A DNA stretch of 64,000 nt. Source: Heligmosomoides polygyrus polygyrus (lineage: Eukaryota; Nematoda; Chromadorea; Rhabditida; Heligmosomidae). Of this stretch, positions 53,667 through 64,000 are shown in pieces; the first letter of the stretch is position 1, and every line of letters starts with the position of its first letter. The stretch spans positions 39,083,975-39,147,974 of the forward strand of contig OX377204.1 of assembly GCA_947396885.1 (NCBI GenBank). Reading direction: 5' to 3'. Position numbers and translations under genes: made by a program. Under the pieces are notes generated by a model that did not search any database, had not been told where the DNA came from, and was given only the letters and a program-made list of their open reading frames with translations.

Positions 53667-56573
53667 TCACCTGTCGTCCCGTTGATCATCGACTTGCTCG
53701 AGCGGGCGCCAGCAGCGTCTCCATTCGTCCCTGTCGCGTGCCAGAGTGGTCCAATGGATCCTCCTCGCTCGAGGGACACGAAGAGCGTCATATCGGTCGT
53801 TCAGGGCTTTCACGAAGAAGTCCGACCAACGCGTTGGTGGGCGTCCTGGTGTTCTTTTGACATCCCGCGGAATCCAATCTGTGACGACTCTCGTCCAGCG
53901 GGTGTCTGCGAATCGCATTACATGGCCGGCCCACCTAATTTTCGACGACTTGGCCCATGCGACAGCGTCTCTGATCTTCGAACGTCGGCGAAGCTCGGAA
54001 CTCCGGAGGCCTTCTCTCACTTGCGTGAGTCGTGTCACTCCGAGCATCGTCCTCTCCATTCCACGCTGCGCGACGCTGATCGCGTGTTCATCCTGCTTTC
54101 GTATAGCCCAGGTCTCTGAGGCGTATGTTAGGGCAGGAAGAACAGTGGAGTCGAATAGGTGGGCACGGAGTCGAACGTTCTTCGTCTTCTTCGCGACTTC
54201 TTCGACGCTCTTGAAAGCTCACCAAGCCGCTCGTTTCCTCCTGCTCAGCTCTGGTGCTAGGTCGTTGGCCATGTTGACTTCGCGACCCAGATACACATAG
54301 CTGGAGCATTCGGAGATGTTCTTTCCGTTGAGCGAGAATGGGGCATCAGAAACCCATCCGTTCTTCATGAACATCGTCTTCGTAAGATTCAGCTGCAGTC
54401 CAACGCTTCCACATACACGATCGAAGTCGGCCAGCATTCGTTCCGCCTGACTGATGCTCGGTGTTATGAGCACGATGTCGTCAGCGAAGCGAAGATGGTG
54501 CAGTTGCCGGCCGTCGACCTTCACTCCCATGTCTTCCCATTCTAGTTCGCGCATGACGTTTTCAAGGGTGGCGCTGAAGAGCTTCGGGGATATGGTATCC
54601 CCTTGTCGAACCCCTCTCTTCACGGCGTCGTTGTAGAATGGTGAGATCTTGGTCGTGAATCCACTGTACACCTCTCGAAGGACTCTGATGTACTGAGTAG
54701 GAACGACCTGGGTGAGCAGGGCTTCCATGACCGCTTCAGTCTCGACGGAGTCGAATGCCTTCTTCAGGTCGATGAACGTAAGGCACAGCGGCAGCTTGTA
54801 CTCCCGCGACACTTCGATGAGCTTCGTAATGGTGTGTATGTGGTCGATCGTGCTGAATCCTCTCCGAAATCCTGCTTGTTCGCATGGCTGTCCTTCGTCC
54901 AGCGTTCTACTAATCCTATTCAGGATGACTCGAGTGAACAGCTTGTAGACTACGGACAACAGGCAGATCGGGCGATAGTTGCCAACGTCGTGCACGTCTC
55001 CCTTCTTGTACAGCAAAACGGTCTTGCTGGTCTTCCACTGAGATGGAACCTTGCATTCGGACAGGTAGCGTGTGAAGAGCCGCGCTAAGGTGTTGATGAG
55101 CGCTGGCGGGAGGTTCTTCAGGTGTTCAGCTCTGATCCTGTCAGGACCGGGTGCTGTACGTTTCTTCACCGACGAGATGGCGTGTCGGATTTCGGAAGAG
55201 AGAACAGAGGGGACGACGTATCCATCCTGCGGAAGATGGCATGGGGGCAGGTGGACGTGGCTATCGAAGAGATCGGAGTAGAAGTCGTGGTTGACTTTCT
55301 CCATGGTCCTTCTGGAAGAGGTGATGGTTCCGTCAGGACGTCGGAGAGCGGTCATCTTGGTCTTGAAGTTGGCGAAGTTCCGGCGGGCAATGCGGATGCT
55401 CAGCCCTGCCTCTGCTGCTTCAGCCAACACTTCCGCCCTTCTCTCTTTGAGATCTTCCCTTATCGCCGCTCTGCATAGCTTTGCAAGCTCGGACGACAGT
55501 TGGTAGTTGCCTGACGCTCGTGCTGCTCCACGCTGGCGTATCAGCTCAAGAGTTTCCGGAGACAGGCGTCTCTTGGTGGTCTTTAAGCTCTCGGCTCCCT
55601 TAGCACTATCGTGGAGATGGTGCACGAAGCGATCGTATCCCTCGTCGACGTTGTCCATGACGGCATCTTCCCAAAGGCCGACAAGAGAGGTGTAGAGATC
55701 CCAGTTGATGGTCGTTCTGGGATTCCTCTTCTTGAACTTCGCGGCCTTCTCTCCTTGACGCGAAAAGCGGAACCTCGCGCGAAGGAGGCGGTGGTCCGAT
55801 CCCGTGTAGAACTTGGGGACAACGGAGACATCGGTCAGGTAATACTTGCGATTGAAGATGATGTGGTCGATCTCGTTGTGGAACTGGCCACCGGGGGATT
55901 CCCAGGTCCATCGTAGGGAGGGAGGCTTCTGGAACTGCGAGTTTCCATGGATGGTCTTGGTCGACATGATAAACTCAGACAGCCTTTCACCTTGCTCGTT
56001 CCACTCCAAACCGTGGGTTCCGATGTGAAGTTCTTCCGGCGACCTTCGTGGCCCGATCTTGGCGTTGAAGTCGCCGACGATCACCTTGTAGAAGGTGTGA
56101 TCTTCCTTATAGAACTTCTCCAGCTCCACGTAGAAGGCCTCGACGTCTTCGTCGTCGTAGTCGGATGTTGGGGCATACGCGACGAACACAGTCAAGGCTG
56201 GCACGGAGCCACATCGCTTCAGTCGCAGACGTCCGATTCGGCTTGTCAGAGACTCGTACGAATCGATGTTCATGGCCAAGTGCGTGTTGACGAGGACACC
56301 AACGCCGCCTACTCCCCTGCTGTCGCATGTTCCGAGGAACAGTTCTTCTCCGGAGTCGTAGGCGGCGTGTAGGGGGTAGTGTCTTCTCGTCTCGGTCAGT
56401 CCGATGACGTCGTACTTGATCTTCCTGGCTTGCATCATCAGGTCCTCGACGGATGCTTCCGACGCAAGCGTGCGGGCGTTGTAAGTACGGATCGTCATCC
56501 TAGTCCTTCTCAGTTTGCGCAGCCTGGTTAGGCCCTGAGATTTTAGCAGCCTCTCTGTACTCGTCCTTCCCAT
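53667..56573 (-). pseudogene. RTE endonuclease-reverse transcriptase ORF, one in-frame stop
   Basis: The frame runs from ATG 56573 to the stop at 53667, 968 codons, interrupted only by TGA at 54221-54219 (after residue 784, RRKRAAW). Domains: an AP-type endonuclease with the catalytic Glu at 61 (GLTETRR), GDFN at 167-170 and SDH at 259-261; then RT with KKRTAPGPDRIRAEHL, FIDLKKAFDSVE, GVRQGDTISP and FADD at 696-699; then a C-terminal region with WAGHVMRF and DVKRTPGRPPTRW. Older copies have Gly or other codons near the stop position, so the stop is probably a recent single change. A second Met at residue 26 (MTIRTYNARTL) could be the real start. Confidence 0.92.
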
Positions 56574-57009
56574 CGCTGCAGAAATGGGGGCTCTTTCGGG
56601 GTCAGGGGAATGAGGCCCTTTAGTGCTGCTGTGTTTGACTGGAATACAACACGGGTAGCTAGTCAGGCTCTGTCGTGCTGGCGGGGTACTCCGGGCAGCC
56701 AGCCAGACTGCCCGAAGGGACGGGGCGAGACTTAAGGCGGCCTCGAATCGCCTTACATGTACTCCCAGTCTACCGAGTGCAAGCTTTTGGCCGAGCCGAC
56801 ACAGTTACAATCCGCACAGTCACGGACACATCCACGCACACTGTGCACGAACATGCCGCTCCCACGCACAAGGAACGCATCGGCCCGACACAGCAGGAGC
56901 AAGGAGTCCATCCCCTGCATCCGACCTGCGTCTCTGGGCAGTACACGGTCGCATTTGGTTCGCGTTTAATTCCCCTATCCACCACCCGGGGACGCGCCAC
57001 GTGGCCCTG

Positions 57010-57076
57010 CGACAAGCGGCCCGAGATCCCTCTTAACAAGAGAGCCCGAAGGCTCTCTATCGAGGGAGATCCGTGG
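57010..57076 (-). promoter_or_regulatory. Structured 5' terminus of the RTE
   Basis: On the - strand the 5' end folds into TCCCTC...GAGGGA enclosing an 8-bp stem AGAGAGCC-TTCG-GGCTCTCT (57058-57039), a C(UUCG)G tetraloop in RNA. The fragment at 13540-14825 keeps the outer stem and most of the inner one. A role in translation or as part of a self-cleaving fold is only a guess. Confidence 0.5.
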
Positions 57077-57439
57077 AACCATTACCTTAGGATTCTATAA
57101 TACTTACTGGTTGTACTAGTGTATGCTAGCCTTACTCAGTTTCTGGTGTTTTCCTATTTACTGACTCTACGGGGGGTAGTTGGCATATCTGTCTCTGAAG
57201 CTCCAACACTGATCTATGACAACTAACTGTTGGAGGGCACCATGACCAACTGGTACAGATAACAGCCGCTTCTTTTTTAATGGCAGGCTATACTGAGTGC
57301 AACCACTTGAGACAGATCGATTTGCTCTGATTATCTGGGCTTGGGTGATTTTCAGTTGGATTTGTTCATTACTGTTTCTTCGTTTTTCAGCGTTTTCACT
57401 TTACGGCATTATGACGTATTTAGGGCTCGTGGGGCGCAG

Positions 57440-57690
57440 TCGAATCAGGAACCTGGTATCGGGTGCAGCCGGCAGGCTCCTGATTCGGATTTCCCGCCTA
57501 GGCCAAACAAGCTTTCCATCCCTCTGGGGTCGGTGAATTGGTACCAGACTTGTCTGGGAAGGATAAAGCGCTGACTTGTTCATTGGCTGGCCACCGCAAG
57601 TCATTGTATGGCCAAATAAGCATTCAACTCGCCTCCACGACATCCCGTAGAAGTAGAATGCGTGGCGCATCCCAAAGAGGATTGAATAAC
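57440..57690 (+). repeat. Dispersed repeat family R, fullest copy
   Basis: It reads from about GCGCAGTCGAATCAGG through TGGCTGGCCACCGCAAGTCA and CCTCCACGACATCCCGTAG to GAATAACGCC. This is the best reference for the family in the window. Confidence 0.72.
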
Positions 57691-57779
57691 GCCGTGCTTT
57701 ATACTTTATGACGCATTTGTTTGATTTGATCTGCACTTTTTGTGGTGCATAAATGGATAGATAGATAAAACATATGCCA

Positions 57780-58535
57780 TTTTCAGGTCGAATTGGACAA
57801 TATCAAATCAAATTGGACATTTTTCACGTCAAATTGGATACTCTTCCAAGCTAGTCTAAGACTTCTGAAATCAAAGTGAACTCTTCCAAATTCAAACTGC
57901 TTTCATATCGGTTAAACTAAAGACTCACTCAAGGTAGTTAGAGTAATTTTTGTTCAAGAAAAATTTGGTAAAACTTTTTTGAATTTTTTTTTAGTTCAGC
58001 TGCCTCGTAAAGTAAGTCGCAATGTTTATTTGATTGATAGTTAAATACTGCTTACATGCATCAAGAAAGTTAGGATATGTGTGTTCTTCACAATTATTTA
58101 TGTTGCTTCTCTTGCAGGTGTGAAACTGCATGCAAACAGAAATTTTGCTATCAGCCGAATAAAAACAGCCTTTGTTCCGGCTAACATTTCGGCGTTTCAG
58201 CTGCATCACTTGAGTATTCATACTGATCATTATCATGCCAAGATTCAATGACAGTCGAACATTGAATAAGCTTTAAATAATGGTTTTTCCTCAAGAAATA
58301 AAAATTTTATAAAGTTTCACACTATGTAGTCTCTTACTGTGGACCGGAATTGAAGCTTCAACGAAAATTATACTAAAATTTTCCTTGAAAAGAATTATTC
58401 GAACATTTTTGGAGAGTCCCTAATTTAATATAGAAGAAGCTCGTTTCGATTAGGAAGAGTTGGCTTTGATTTCTTTGTCCAATTCGGTTTGAAAAGTGTC
58501 CAATCGGACGCGACGTGAAAAATGTATAAATAAAT
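57780..58535. mobile_element. Foldback element with GAATTGGACA-type inverted ends
   Basis: The segment 57786-57895 (words GAATTGGACA, ATTTTTCACGTC, TCAAAGTGAACTCTTCC) is found inverted at about 58450-58535. The interior is AT-rich without coding potential. A related AAATCAAA...GTCCAAGTTAG stretch lies at 62830-62960. Confidence 0.55.
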
Positions 58536-59370
58536 AAGTTGTGTCTACCCAACACAAAATTGAAATGAAACATGGAGCGTGGCTTTGAACTTGTGTCTCC
58601 AAGGCTAAACTAATGTGCTAGGAGCTCTCCTGCACATATCAAGGGTAAAAACTTTCGATCGTCCAAAAAGTGTGTAGGTTTTTTGTGTATCCCAAAAAAT
58701 TAGTGAGCTGAAATATGTACGGGTTTTCGTTCCTAGAACTATGTAATTTTGGCAATGAAAACGTGTAAAAACTAGCGTGTATTCCGTTTCTTTGAACATA
58801 GTCACAAAACTAACTATTGTTATGTCTTGAGCATTGTGATAGAACACTAATTTTCTCAAAATTTGCTGATGCGTAATAGGGTCCTTCCGTTCAGTACCTT
58901 TTGCAGTGCAAATGCGAGACTTGTCGTAATTCATCCCTGAACGACTTATTGAGTGTTTTTGCGGGGGGAGAAAGCACTCCATATTGAACACAACCAACCG
59001 AGCGACTAGCTCCCACTAGCGGCGGGTTCATGAGTTTATCTTTCTTATCCGGGCTTCTTTTAGGTGACCTTACCAAAGACTGACGTGGGGCTTGCTAGAA
59101 CTGTTAAGAGGCTTGGTCGAGTGGTTTCAAAACTGCATCTCGGTTATGCCTCTGACGACGACGATTCAGTGGGAGTGTCAGGGGAAATTTAAACTCTGGC
59201 GCAGTTGTTGCATGTTCACCATGACCTCCCTGCAGAGATTCAGAACACCCTCTGAACTATTGGATCGGGCATTAAAGTAGGCTTTCACCGTAGGTTTTCT
59301 TTTGGTGCAGGGGTCAAATGCCTCACTTTGCTTCCGATCCCGAAACGGTTGTTCTTCGGGAAAAACTCAC
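58536..59370. other. Crescerin-like intron, nothing recognised
   Basis: Short frames on both strands, no exon with matching phases, no TIRs identified. Confidence 0.4.
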
Positions 59371-59471
59371 GCTGTTCTTGAGCGCAGCATGGGCGGTGGT
59401 GATCGGCAGGCTGTGATGGCTCGTGCTTTTCTTCGCCAGCGTTCCGTAGCCATCGGTCGCGGGTGCGTGTT
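59371..59471 (-). CDS. che-12: Crescerin-like exon, Ser/Thr-rich linker
   Basis: The exon is 101 bp with textbook sites: acceptor ATTGTTTCAG|AA and donor AACAGC|GTGAGT, phase 1 in and phase 0 out. It encodes HAPATDGYGTLAKKSTSHHS and LPITTAHAALKNS. No domain is expected here; the assignment rests on strand, splice sites and exact phase fit to the exons at 53139-53311 and 62473-62642. Confidence 0.65.
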
Positions 59472-60856
59472 CTGAAACAATGGCCGGTCGTTGAAGGGCG
59501 ATCGAATATTCTATGGGAACGCCGTTTTAAGCTGACGACCACCGCTGAGTGTGTACTTTTAACAGCCCTCGAAGTTCACCCGTCGCACCATGATTTGTTG
59601 CAGAAAGGCTCGTTGACATAAGGTGCTAGGGATATGTCCGGCTTGGCATTGGTCTCTCCCTACTTGAATGAAGAATCGAATACCTACTAATGCTCACCCG
59701 ATAAGCAGGACGGAAGATCATTTCTACGGCGCGCAGTAACACCTATGAAGAATGTTTCGGGGTTGTACTAACCGTTAAGCTTTTTGGATTTTGTGCAAAG
59801 GAGATATTCCAGAAATGTACGTGGACGACGCTTGTTTCCATGGAAAATCCGCCTAGATTAGCTGAGAATGTTTGTCTGTTTTTTTATTGTTGTGTTCTTC
59901 CCCTTATGTGGCGCGTCATATGACGTATTCAATAAATAAATAAATAAATAAATAAATATTCCATGGATCACAATCAGCAACACCACCCACTTTAGCTTCA
60001 GTTTATACACTCTTGAAAGGATTCTATGCACATGCTATGGATCACCTGCACCTGATGAAAGCAAAGATGTCGAAACGATGGCGGATTAATACGGACGAAG
60101 GCCTTAAACGACGCTTTCATTAGACAGCTTCCTAACGTCCATTTGGGTCGTTCCCTTTTAACCAAGTCTCATAGGTATACACTAACAACAAGATGCGCCG
60201 TTATGGTGTTTTAATTTCATATCAATTACTAGGCATAACACGCTTTCAGAGACAGACGCTTAACCTTCGTGAAGGGGAACGGACAATTGAATACTAAGGG
60301 CGTTCATTCCTGCAGGCAGTCTGACCGTCCGAACACTTGTAACGTTATTAGGTCACTCGCTTTCTCCGGCTTCACCTCTAAATATGATTGAAAGGAGTTT
60401 TTTGAATCGAGGAATTGGCTTGCAATCTGCCGGGAAAGGAGTTGTGCTCAAAATTTGCTGCTAAATTCCTATCTATCATGCCCCAGCGCAAACTTGCCTC
60501 GAGGAATTGAAGTAAAGTGAAGCGGTAGAAGCCAGTGAACAAGAACAGAAATTTTCATTCTATCCAAGTCAAGTTAGGACCGATTTCTAAGCTGTTTTCG
60601 CATGTGTTAGGTTTCTATTTGTCTTTGGTAAATCATGGTTCAGAATGATCTCGATTTCTAAACTCATAGGCTTGCAGTATTTACAGAGAAAAAGGCCTCA
60701 CTCAATGACTCTCAACAGTCAGCGAGTAATTATCTGGAGCGCAAGAGTACGCCTAAACGAAGTGTTAACTGAGAAAAAAATCAAAAATTTCGCCTATAAC
60801 TTCTATTTCATTTGTTCTCTAGAAAACCGCAAACGATCTTTCGAAGCTTACAAGGG
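59472..60856. other. Crescerin-like intron with (AATA)n run
   Basis: A run of TAAATAAATAAA words lies at about 59930-59957, possibly the 3' tail of a decayed LINE, but no RT remains upstream of it. Otherwise only short frames. Confidence 0.4.
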
Positions 60857-61507
60857 AAGGATACTAGGTGACCATGGGAGTTTGAGATAAGACGTATAGC
60901 GCAGGATGCGGCTTCGAACGCTGATTCCAAATGTGTGTTCCGTTTCTGTTGTGCGCATCTGTGAACGAAGTTATGGACCATTTTCGTAGCAGTTTCCTTT
61001 GCCCTTTAGGTCCACGCAGAGCGGGCCAATCACAAGAGACCGAGCTCAAGTAGGGTTGCAACTGCGCTGCCGGCTGAGCAGTGGTGGCGCAGGGGTAGAC
61101 GAGTGACGTGGTGAGACGGAGTAGTTGTGGTTCGACTCCCACCCCTTTGCTGTACGATTCTGCACTTTCTAAAAAAGATCTGCCACGATCAACCAAAGCT
61201 CTCCATGTCAAATGGCGAAGTTTGGGCGAAATCGATTACCATGATCCCACCACCCTTACTTACATGTAGGTGATGAGTGCCTTAAATAACCACCTTGGGC
61301 GAATTTTTTTTCGACACACGGGCTCGGAAAGGACAATGCTGCCGACTTGTATTCCAAACTACTCACATTCAAACTCTCACCAGCTGTTGTGTTGGCGTGC
61401 CTTTTGGAGGAGTTTCGACATATTTGGAATCAGCGTTCGAAGCCGCATCCAGTGGTATACGTATCATCTCACATTCCCATGGTACCTGGTATCCTTCCCT
61501 TGTTATG
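60857..61507. repeat. Inverted repeat pair bracketing a tRNA-like sequence
   Basis: Arms 60857-60935 and 61424-61507 are inverted copies (words GGAATCAGCGTTCGAAGCCG, CCCATGG, GTATCCTTCCCTTG) with about 85 percent identity. Between them, near 61078-61148, is a tRNA-like stretch (GTGGCGCAGGGGTAG, GGTTCGACTCC) whose T stem no longer pairs well. Probably a composite of decayed non-autonomous elements. Confidence 0.6.
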
Positions 61508-61520
61508 TAGTTATACGTTT

Positions 61521-61574
61521 CTGATCTGAATCTAAGTTCTTTTCCAAGAGGAAAAGAACTTAGATTCAGATCAG
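61521..61574. repeat. Perfect 54-bp hairpin, 25-bp arms, 4-base loop
   Basis: CTGATCTGAATCTAAGTTCT plus TTTCC (61521-61545) is the exact complement of 61550-61574, with loop AAGA. No mismatch, which is unusual in this old intronic sequence. Confidence 0.9.
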
Positions 61575-62472
61575 ACTATTTTGTAGCTTTCGCAGTACCC
61601 ACTTGGACGATGGAGTGGAAATATTTGATTTTAACTTGGGGTTTTGTGTCTGTTGAACAAGTGAGCGAGAATAATACAAAACTCAAAACGGTAGTCATGG
61701 CTCCACGAAATGAGAAATCCAGAGGTGGGAAGCTGTAATTTCGTTGAAAAAATGTATAACAAAATCGTTCTTAAGCGAATTCTTGAGGGAAAACCTTGTT
61801 GTTCCTACTAGTAATTGGAACCGGGGAGCCATGATTCACTTGTCGTTTAACTTGGAAAAGGTTTAGTATGAGGTCATGGATTTGGCAGCATTTTAATAAA
61901 TTTTTTAAAATTTCTCGTTGTCTATTTAGATCGGTTGGATACAGAAAAAGAAAGGAAAGGATCACCCGATTTATTGAAGGAAAGGAAAGTGAATACAACG
62001 TTTGTTATACACGCGGATCTCAGTAGTACCGCATTTACAGGGTCATGGCTCTATAGACACTCTCTCCAGTCTTTGGAACCAATTGGGCGACGAATTTAGT
62101 GCTCCAGCTTTAGGGAGTTAAGATATGCTGCTGTCAAAAACACTTTTAAGAACGATTCCCATTTATCACTTCGTTTCTTTGCCGAGAAGCAACGCATTCG
62201 AAACGTGAAAGAACAGCAAAGAATGGTTAATGCAGCCGAAAAACAAGCAGCTTGACTCTGCTGCTAACTTTGCTTCATGGAAGGAAACGTAATGATCGGG
62301 TTATAGCTATTAAACGTTAAGCGGGAAGGGAATTCGCCACTGTTTCAGCTCCTTTTCCAGAGGTGATCTAATTGGTCGATGGAATCCCTAATTAATCTGT
62401 TGTGGGCAACCTAACAGCGTGGTTGTCCTTATCATTTTTAACCCTAATGAAGCGATAAAAGGGAGCGCTTAC

Positions 62473-62642
62473 GATGGGTCCAGAAGATGTTGCGATGATC
62501 GAGCCACGAGTTCAGCGAATTCGAGGTCTTGAGAGGAGGCAAGCGGTACTGCGACGAATACATGGAGAGCAGGCAATGGGTTCTTGGCTGGGACGTGGTG
62601 CCAGGCAACCGTCGACTGGCTATTATCGTTGGGTACGAAGAA
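62473..62642 (-). CDS. che-12: Crescerin-like exon, upstream linker (5' boundary uncertain)
   Basis: Donor CATC|GTAAGC at the low end leaves one base, which joins the next exon as a Gln codon. The frame encodes SYPTIIASRRLPGTTSQ, then MYSSQYRLPPLKTSNSLNSW and LDHRNIFWTH. A TGA lies 12 bases before the chosen acceptor GCGCCAG|T; an initiator at the internal ATG (62563-62561) is also possible but less likely, since crescerin proteins have more TOG domains upstream. Confidence 0.48.
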
Positions 62643-64000
62643 CTGGCGCTTCACGCAACGCGGGGCATAGGCGGAAGACGGAGCGGCTTCCACGCTGAGC
62701 ATTACTGACATAACATGCATTCCTCATGGAGGGAACGACTATCTAGCTGGTGGGTGTGGCAGTTCTGGTAAGAAGTACACATGCCTCCATTGTTCCTTGT
62801 CCGTTTTTCGGCACACATACTACATGTTCACGTCAGGTTGGAGACTTTTCAAATCAAAATGAGCAGTTTTCTAAGCAAGTTGAAGCTTTTGCAATCAAGC
62901 TGAGCATCTTCGAAATCAAAGGGGGTTTCTCCAACTTAAAAATAAAGACTGTCCAAGTTAGTCACAAAAATTTCGCCTAAGGAAAACTTAGTGTTATATT
63001 TTTGCATTTAAATTCAGCAGTTTATTCATTCAATTCAACAGGTGAACGCTTTTTTTAAGACCTATAAAATTTCGTTTCTAAGGAAAAACAATGGACTTGC
63101 TTTAAAGTGCAGAAGCAGTAACAGTACTGTAAGAAATGAAGAGAACGTGCGATGCACTCGACAAGGTCTTCGCAGTAGTCATTTGATTGATAGCGAAAAT
63201 TCCATTTGTATAGAGTATTAATGATTAATGATCTAACCAGTAAAACGAGAACTACCCTCACATCGCTGTTCAAACAGCGTTTACATTATCCATCAAATCG
63301 AAATTGCTCCGGTCAAGTCGAGTGCATGGCGAGATCCCTTCTTTCAGGGCACACATGATCCCTTGACAAAAACAGTTGGCTCCATTTCCAGCACAAGATT
63401 CATATCGGGACATACTGACGGACTCTTGTCAAGAAAACAAATCTTTGGAGAAAGGCAAAGCACGCTCAATAACATTGGAAAACTGGAAAAAACTGGAAAA
63501 TCAAAATGTACGGTAGCTCTTGCGATCCCTGGGAAAGCTCACTAAATGCTTCTCCCAGAACATCTGCGTTCAATAATCAAGGAAAAATGCGTGTGATCGA
63601 GATCGATGCTAGGAATCCCAAATGTACGAGACGGAACACAGAAGCGATAAAGCTCTTGAAGTTGAGCAACTCTGCCCACGCAGGTTTCGTACACGTAATG
63701 TGTGACCTTAAGGTTTCTGAACTAGGTGTAAATACTGCTGCAAAGCGCTTTTTTCTTTTTTGCGACAGCATTTTGCTCCTTCATCGTACATAATCTTGGC
63801 CCCTGTGCACCTAGTCGCCACTTTTTACACAGAGCAAAGGAAGAGTTTTAGAACGGACTTTTTAAGGCCTGAAGGAATTCGACAACTACGTCCTCTAGAC
63901 GTGCGGAAAGAGGCAGACGATCGAGAAGACCTTTCAATAATGCAGAATCTTTTCCCTCCAATTTCAGGCAGCCCTCTACTACCACTCGCTTCGTAAGGGT
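62643..64000. other. Window end, no gene firmly recognised
   Basis: Further upstream exons of the crescerin-like gene are expected beyond or within this stretch. Two conflicting exon-like readings lie near 63860-64000 and are discussed among the rejected items. Confidence 0.35.

Larger units (their letters stand above)
53659..57076 (-). mobile_element. Full-length RTE-type non-LTR retrotransposon
   Basis: 3418 bp between perfect 12-bp duplications. From the 5' end: a ~0.5-kb UTR with a strong hairpin, a single ORF, and a 3' tail of GGTGATACAGGTG. There is no ORF1 and no poly(A), as in the RTE clade. Other copies in the window (10583-12335, 13540-14825, 34580-35850) are older fragments. It lies in a crescerin-like intron in the same orientation as that gene. 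Confidence 0.92.
53647..57088 (+). repeat. 12-bp target site duplication of the full-length RTE
   Basis: AACCATTACCTT at 53647-53658 is repeated exactly at 57077-57088. It fixes both ends of the insertion and indicates a recent event. Confidence 0.9.
27799..62642 (-). other. che-12: Gene span: crescerin/TOGARAM (CHE-12) TOG-array protein, 3' part
   Basis: Fourteen - strand segments join with compatible phases into about 590 codons: a Ser/Thr/Pro-rich linker (62642-59371), a basic linker that enters TOG domain 3 (53311-37211), and TOG domain 4 (32641 to about 27902). TOG arrays of this family bind tubulin in the primary cilium; the C. elegans member CHE-12 acts in sensory cilia. The Trp-initiated helices (EEWSHKVDGI; WERRLGGLKRF) and the KNLRSSVSRVAL ... 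MDQELDK ... FIRGDANEALDK run match the TOG3 pattern of TOGARAM1. Introns range from 71 bp to 8.1 kb and carry most of the window's transposons. The N-terminal TOG domains are not in the window. Confidence 0.85.

Noticed and set aside
59092..59280. + strand frame of 62 codons just before the crescerin-like linker exon
   Set aside because: No domain, no splice support, and antisense to the supported gene model.
61078..61148. tRNA-like sequence with GGTTCGACTCC
   Set aside because: The T stem has mismatches and the D and anticodon arms do not fold; a decayed SINE head is more likely.
63860..64000. Two opposite exon-like readings at the window edge: - strand LKGLLDRLPLSARLEDVVVE, and + strand acceptor CCAATTTCAG|GCAGCC with GTAAGG following
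   Set aside because: They exclude each other, neither can be phase-checked because the window ends, and no domain is certain.
1..64000. CRISPR array, prophage, operon or bacterial defence locus
   Set aside because: No spaced direct repeats of CRISPR type, no compact co-directional genes and no ribosome binding sites; the exon-intron structure and element types are those of an animal genome.

Overview
The window looks like nuclear DNA of a parasitic nematode, probably a strongylid/hookworm-type worm (inferred). The reasons are short-exon genes with TTTCAG-type acceptors and GTAAG/GTGAG donors, and a dense load of RTE, Penelope, CR1 and mariner elements, tRNA-derived repeats and TIR elements. 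There are no operons, ribosome binding sites, CRISPR arrays or phage genes.

Two host genes, read exon by exon from splice sites and matching intron phases, cover most of the window and converge tail to tail. (1) A + strand PGAP2/Frag1-family membrane protein gene has six exons from 2948 to 27138, about 292 codons, with a poly(A) signal at 27159. (2) A - strand TOG-array microtubule-binding protein of the crescerin/TOGARAM (CHE-12) family has about 14 exons from 62642 down to 27810, with a poly(A) signal at 27799-27804. Only its linker and last two TOG domains lie in the window; the N-terminal part should lie beyond 64000. About 0.65 kb separates the two 3' ends.

Nearly everything else is mobile DNA inside introns. 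PGAP2-like introns hold a Penelope-like element (6916-9502), RTE pieces on both sides of exon 4, a second RTE-like lineage (16000-18270), a 3.0-kb TIR element with an 8-bp target duplication (19601-22609) and a CR1-like 3' end (24430-25405). Crescerin introns hold a mariner with TA target sites (29111-30361), a perfect 92-bp-arm hairpin of SINE sequence (33475-33703), a decayed RTE copy, a second copy of the 3-kb TIR element (38898-42083), a Mutator-like element with ~215-bp TIRs and an 11-bp duplication (42115-43731), a 4.7-kb TIR element with two 41-bp satellite arrays (47118-51796), and a full-length RTE with a 12-bp target duplication and one in-frame stop (53659-57076). An older degenerate mariner (795-2058) lies upstream of the first gene.

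The least ordinary items are the TIR elements whose subterminal regions are TTCGAA-type arrays, two short protein-like segments conserved between unlinked loci (FIPQN and SEDVP families), and the perfect SINE hairpin. I found no enzyme-bearing defence or biosynthetic system; the novelty here is in transposon architecture and in host genes buried under it.
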